From Pseudomonadota bacterium (GTDB lineage Bacteria > Pseudomonadota > Alphaproteobacteria > Sphingomonadales > Sphingomonadaceae): a DNA stretch of 7,688 bases. The stretch is from assembly GCA_023424095.1 (NCBI GenBank), contig JAFAEG010000063.1, positions 1-7,688 of the forward strand, read 5' to 3'. Both the position numbers and the translations under genes were made by a program. Of this stretch, positions 5,264-7,688 are shown piece by piece; position 1 is the first letter of the stretch, and each line of letters begins with the position of its first letter. Under the pieces are notes generated by a model. That model ran no database searches and was not told the origin of the DNA. It saw only the letters and a program-made list of their open reading frames with translations.

Positions 5264-7688
5264 ATGCGTGGCGTGAATCTGACGCTGGCCTGTTTGGCGC
5301 TGGGCGCCCCGGCGGCCGTCCTGGCCCAGACCCCGCAACCGGCCGATGCGCGCCCGCAAGCCCCTGCCTCCCCCGATCAGCCGGATGCGGCTGCGCTCAA
5401 CCGCCAGGTCGACACCCTGCTCAACGGCAACCGGCTGGCCGAGGCCGAGCCGCTGGCGCGCGCCGCGCTGATCGCGGCTGAGCGCGAGCATGGCGCGGAG
5501 CATCGCGAGACGCTGCGCGCGGTGAACAATCTGGCGATGATCGAATTCGCCCGCGGCCGCTTTCGCGACGCCGAACCGCTGATGCGCCGCACCGCGGACT
5601 TGTCCGAGCGGCTGCTCGGCCGCGACCACAATGCCGCCCGCACGGCGCGCAACAACCTGGCCCTGCTCTATCAGAATATGGGCCGGCTGGCGGACGCGGA
5701 GCCGCTCTATCTTTCGGCGCTGGCCGATGCGGAGCGTACGCTTGGGCCTGCCCACCCCGATACGCTGATCGCGGTCAGCAATCTGGCCACCTTGCATCAG
5801 GAACGGGGCCGCTACGACCTGGCCGAGCCGCTGTCCCTGCGCGCGCTCACCGAGCGCCGGCGGCAGCTCGGGCCGGCGCATGCGGACACGCTGAATTCGG
5901 TCAACAACCTCGCCTCGCTCTACCAGGATCAGGGCCGCTATGCCGAGGCCGAGCCGCTTTATCGCCTCGCTCTGGAGGAGCGCGAGCGCACGCTCGGGCG
6001 CGACCATCGAAGCACCTTCGTCTCGCTGAACAACCTGGCCGTCCTCTATGTGGCGCAGCGCCGCCGCGCCGATGCCGAAATGCTGATGGCCCGCGCCGCC
6101 GAGGATGCGGAGCGTATCTTCGGGCGCAATCATCCGTCCAGTCTGACTGCCGCCAGCAATTTGGCCGCGATCCTGCGCGATAGCGGCCGGCCGGCCGAAG
6201 CGGAGCCGATCTTCCTGCGCGTGCTGGCCGACAGCGAGCGCTTGCACGGCCCGGATCATGGCACGACGCTGACCGCCGCGACCAATCTGGCGCAGCTTTA
6301 CATGGACATGGAGCAATATGCGCAGGCCGAGCCGATCGCGGTGCGGGCGGTGCAAGGCTATGAGCGGCTGCGCGGTCCCGATCATAGCAACACGTTGACG
6401 GCGGTCGGCAATCTGGCCCTGCTCTACAAGTTGCAGGGACGGTTCGAGGCGGCGGACCCGCTCTATCGACGCGTGCTCGAAACGCGGCAGCGGCAGTTCG
6501 GGCCGGGCCATCCGCTGACCCTGCTGGCGGTGTCCAACGTGGTGGTGGCGGGGCTCGACCGGCCCGGCGGCGGCGACATGATCGCGCCCGCCCGCTCGCT
6601 GGCCGAAGGTGTCAGACTGCGCCGGCGCGCGGGCGGTGGATCGAGCCAGCAGGCGCGGCTGCAACGCCAGCGCGAGGCGCGCTCCTCTTACGACCGGCTG
6701 GGGCTGTTCGCCGACGCGGTGTGGAGCGCCGCGGCGGCCGAGCCGGCGCTGACGGCGCGGCATCAAAGCGAGATTTTCGGGGTGCTTCAGGATGCGGTGG
6801 CGGGGGCGGCCGACCGCTCGGTCGCCGAGCAGGCGGCGCGGCGCTACGTGGCGGCCCAGCGGCCGGAGCTGGCCGAACTGATGCGCGAGCGCCAGCAGCT
6901 AGAGCGCGACTGGTCGCGGCTCGATGGCGATCTGGCCTCGAGCTATGGTGCCGGGCTCGGCGCCGAAAATGCCGCGATCCGCGCCGAGGTGGAGACGGTG
7001 CAGGCGCGGATCGAGGCGATCGATGCGCGGCTGGCGGTCGAGGCGCCGGACTATTTCGCGTTGATCGAACCGACAGCGCTGACGCCGGACGCGGCGCGCG
7101 ATCTGCTGGCGGCGGACGAGGCGGCCTTGCTGGTGATGCCGTCGCCTTATGGCACGCATGTCGTGGCGGTGACGCGCGAGGCGATGGTCTGGCACCGTTC
7201 GCCGCGCGACCTGCGCGACATCCGCGCCGCCGTGCAGGTCTTGCGCTGGGATGCGGGCGCCAGCGTCGATGGCAGCGAGGGCGAATTGGCGCGGCTGCGC
7301 GCGCGCGACGCGGACCATGGCGAGCGGCCCCGCTTCGACCGAAGCGTCGCTCACGCGCTGTATCGCGAGCTGATCGCGCCGGTCAGCGCCACGATCGCGG
7401 GCAAGGCGCGGCTGTACATCGCCGCCGGGGATTCGCTCGCCGGCCTGCCATTCTCGCTGCTGGTCAGCGCCCCGCCGGAAGGGGATGACGACGATCCGGA
7501 GATGCTTCGGACGACGCGCTGGTTCGGTGACACGCAGAGCCTGGTCCATGTCCCGTCGCTGCAGTCGCTGGCCTTGTTGCGTGGTGCGCCGCCGGTGACA
7601 GGCGCTTCGGGCTTTTTCGGGGTGGGCGATCCGGTGCTGGCCGGGGCGGCGACCATGCGGGGCCGGGGCGCCACGCGGGGGGCGCCGC
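5264..7688 (+). CDS. Exported TPR-CHAT (caspase-like) protein, 3' end outside window
   Basis: The frame is open from ATG 5264 to the right edge, giving 808 residues without a stop. Residues 1-21 form a signal peptide (hydrophobic LTLACLALGAPAAVLA, likely cut between A21 and Q22), followed by a Pro/Ala-rich linker to about 43. A first repeat spans 44-80. Eight regular 42-residue TPRs of the kinesin light chain/NPHP3 type span 81-416 (NNLA..Y...GR..AEPL....L...ER..G..H), and a degenerate unit follows to about 458. A helical, probably coiled-coil linker lies at about 527-592. A CHAT domain then begins around 597: ALYRELIAPV at 698-707, YIAAGDSLAGLPFSLL at 718-733, and HVPSLQSLALLR near 764-775. 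CHAT is a caspase-family peptidase fold whose catalytic His and Cys come later, beyond the window, so activity cannot be judged. The only cysteine seen is Cys10, in the signal peptide. The TPRs should bind a protein partner, possibly encoded downstream. Confidence 0.9.
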   Translation, partial: MRGVNLTLACLALGAPAAVLAQTPQPADARPQAPASPDQPDAAALNRQVDTLLNGNRLAEAEPLARAALIAAEREHGAEHRETLRAVNNLAMIEFARGRFRDAEPLMRRTADLSERLLGRDHNAARTARNNLALLYQNMGRLADAEPLYLSALADAERTLGPAHPDTLIAVSNLATLHQERGRYDLAEPLSLRALTERRRQLGPAHADTLNSVNNLASLYQDQGRYAEAEPLYRLALEERERTLGRDHRSTFVSLNNLAVLYVAQRRRADAEMLMARAAEDAERIFGRNHPSSLTAASNLAAILRDSGRPAEAEPIFLRVLADSERLHGPDHGTTLTAATNLAQLYMDMEQYAQAEPIAVRAVQGYERLRGPDHSNTLTAVGNLALLYKLQGRFEAADPLYRRVLETRQRQFGPGHPLTLLAVSNVVVAGLDRPGGGDMIAPARSLAEGVRLRRRAGGGSSQQARLQRQREARSSYDRLGLFADAVWSAAAAEPALTARHQSEIFGVLQDAVAGAADRSVAEQAARRYVAAQRPELAELMRERQQLERDWSRLDGDLASSYGAGLGAENAAIRAEVETVQARIEAIDARLAVEAPDYFALIEPTALTPDAARDLLAADEAALLVMPSPYGTHVVAVTREAMVWHRSPRDLRDIRAAVQVLRWDAGASVDGSEGELARLRARDADHGERPRFDRSVAHALYRELIAPVSATIAGKARLYIAAGDSLAGLPFSLLVSAPPEGDDDDPEMLRTTRWFGDTQSLVHVPSLQSLALLRGAPPVTGASGFFGVGDPVLAGAATMRGRGATRGAP
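5504..6511 (+). repeat. Tandem array of eight 126-bp units encoding TPRs
   Basis: Eight back-to-back units of exactly 126 bp, without insertions or deletions, encode residues 81-416 of the TPR-CHAT protein. Each ends in a (G/P)-x-H motif (GRDH, GPAH, GPAH, GRDH, GRNH, GPDH, GPDH, GPGH). Units two to four keep the fullest consensus, while five to seven drift (for example AEMLMAR, AEPIFLR, AEPIAVR in place of AEPLYxx). This indicates growth by in-frame duplication followed by divergence. Confidence 0.9.

Noticed and set aside
4153..5265. A 370-codon minus-strand frame across the lipoprotein and hydrolase genes
   Set aside because: It runs antisense through two genes with clear families and through the gap between them. 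Its translation is low-complexity and matches nothing I recognise.
5111..6766. A 551-codon open frame on the minus strand, itself showing 42-residue periodicity
   Set aside because: It is antisense to the TPR array and inherits its period. High GC and Ala/Arg/Leu-rich codons remove stops from the opposite strand. The plus-strand frame has the signal peptide, ribosome site and recognisable domains; this one has none.
6721..7488. A 255-codon plus-strand frame inside the CHAT gene
   Set aside because: Its translation is almost entirely Arg, Ala and Gly, the usual out-of-frame product of GC-rich DNA, and it overlaps the coherent TPR-CHAT frame.
5264..7688. Type III-E CRISPR (Craspase) TPR-CHAT component
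   Set aside because: There is no CRISPR array or Cas gene in the window, the protein has a signal peptide, and its repeats are the common kinesin light chain-type TPRs.

Overview
The window is uniformly GC-rich, with third codon positions dominated by G and C. Its gene types (a soluble PAS/GAF hybrid histidine kinase, a SleB-type cell wall hydrolase, an EVE-domain protein and a TPR-CHAT protein) fit an alphaproteobacterium. A sphingomonad-like organism is my best guess from gene style and protein wording; there is no rRNA or other marker to prove it. I see no tRNA, rRNA, CRISPR array, insertion sequence or phage gene, and no shift in base composition that would mark a recent island.

Layout from left to right: (1) a soluble hybrid sensor histidine kinase on the minus strand (28-2676, possibly starting a little up- or downstream); (2) a divergent intergenic region, then a small polytopic inner-membrane protein of unknown function on the plus strand (2817-3362); (3) tail to tail with it, only 4 bp away, an EVE-domain protein on the minus strand (3367-3789); (4) a 65-bp divergent gap, then three plus-strand genes for exported proteins: an outer-membrane lipoprotein with a likely SH3-like fold (3855-4373), a SleB-family cell wall hydrolase (4588-5154), and a large TPR-CHAT protein with a signal peptide (5264 to beyond the right edge).

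The last gene is the most interesting. It is open to the end of the window and has no stop here. It encodes at least 808 residues: a signal peptide, one opening repeat plus eight regular 42-residue TPR units (126 bp each), a degenerate unit, a helical linker and the first part of a CHAT (caspase-like) peptidase domain. The catalytic His and Cys lie past the right edge. Export would put a caspase-like TPR protein in the periplasm or on the surface rather than in the cytosol, where the best-known CHAT effectors work.

The lipoprotein, hydrolase and TPR-CHAT genes all point to the cell envelope and lie on one strand. The gaps of 214 and 109 bp and the strong separate ribosome site of the CHAT gene mean they need not be one operon. 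The kinase and the EVE gene look like ordinary, independently transcribed chromosomal genes.
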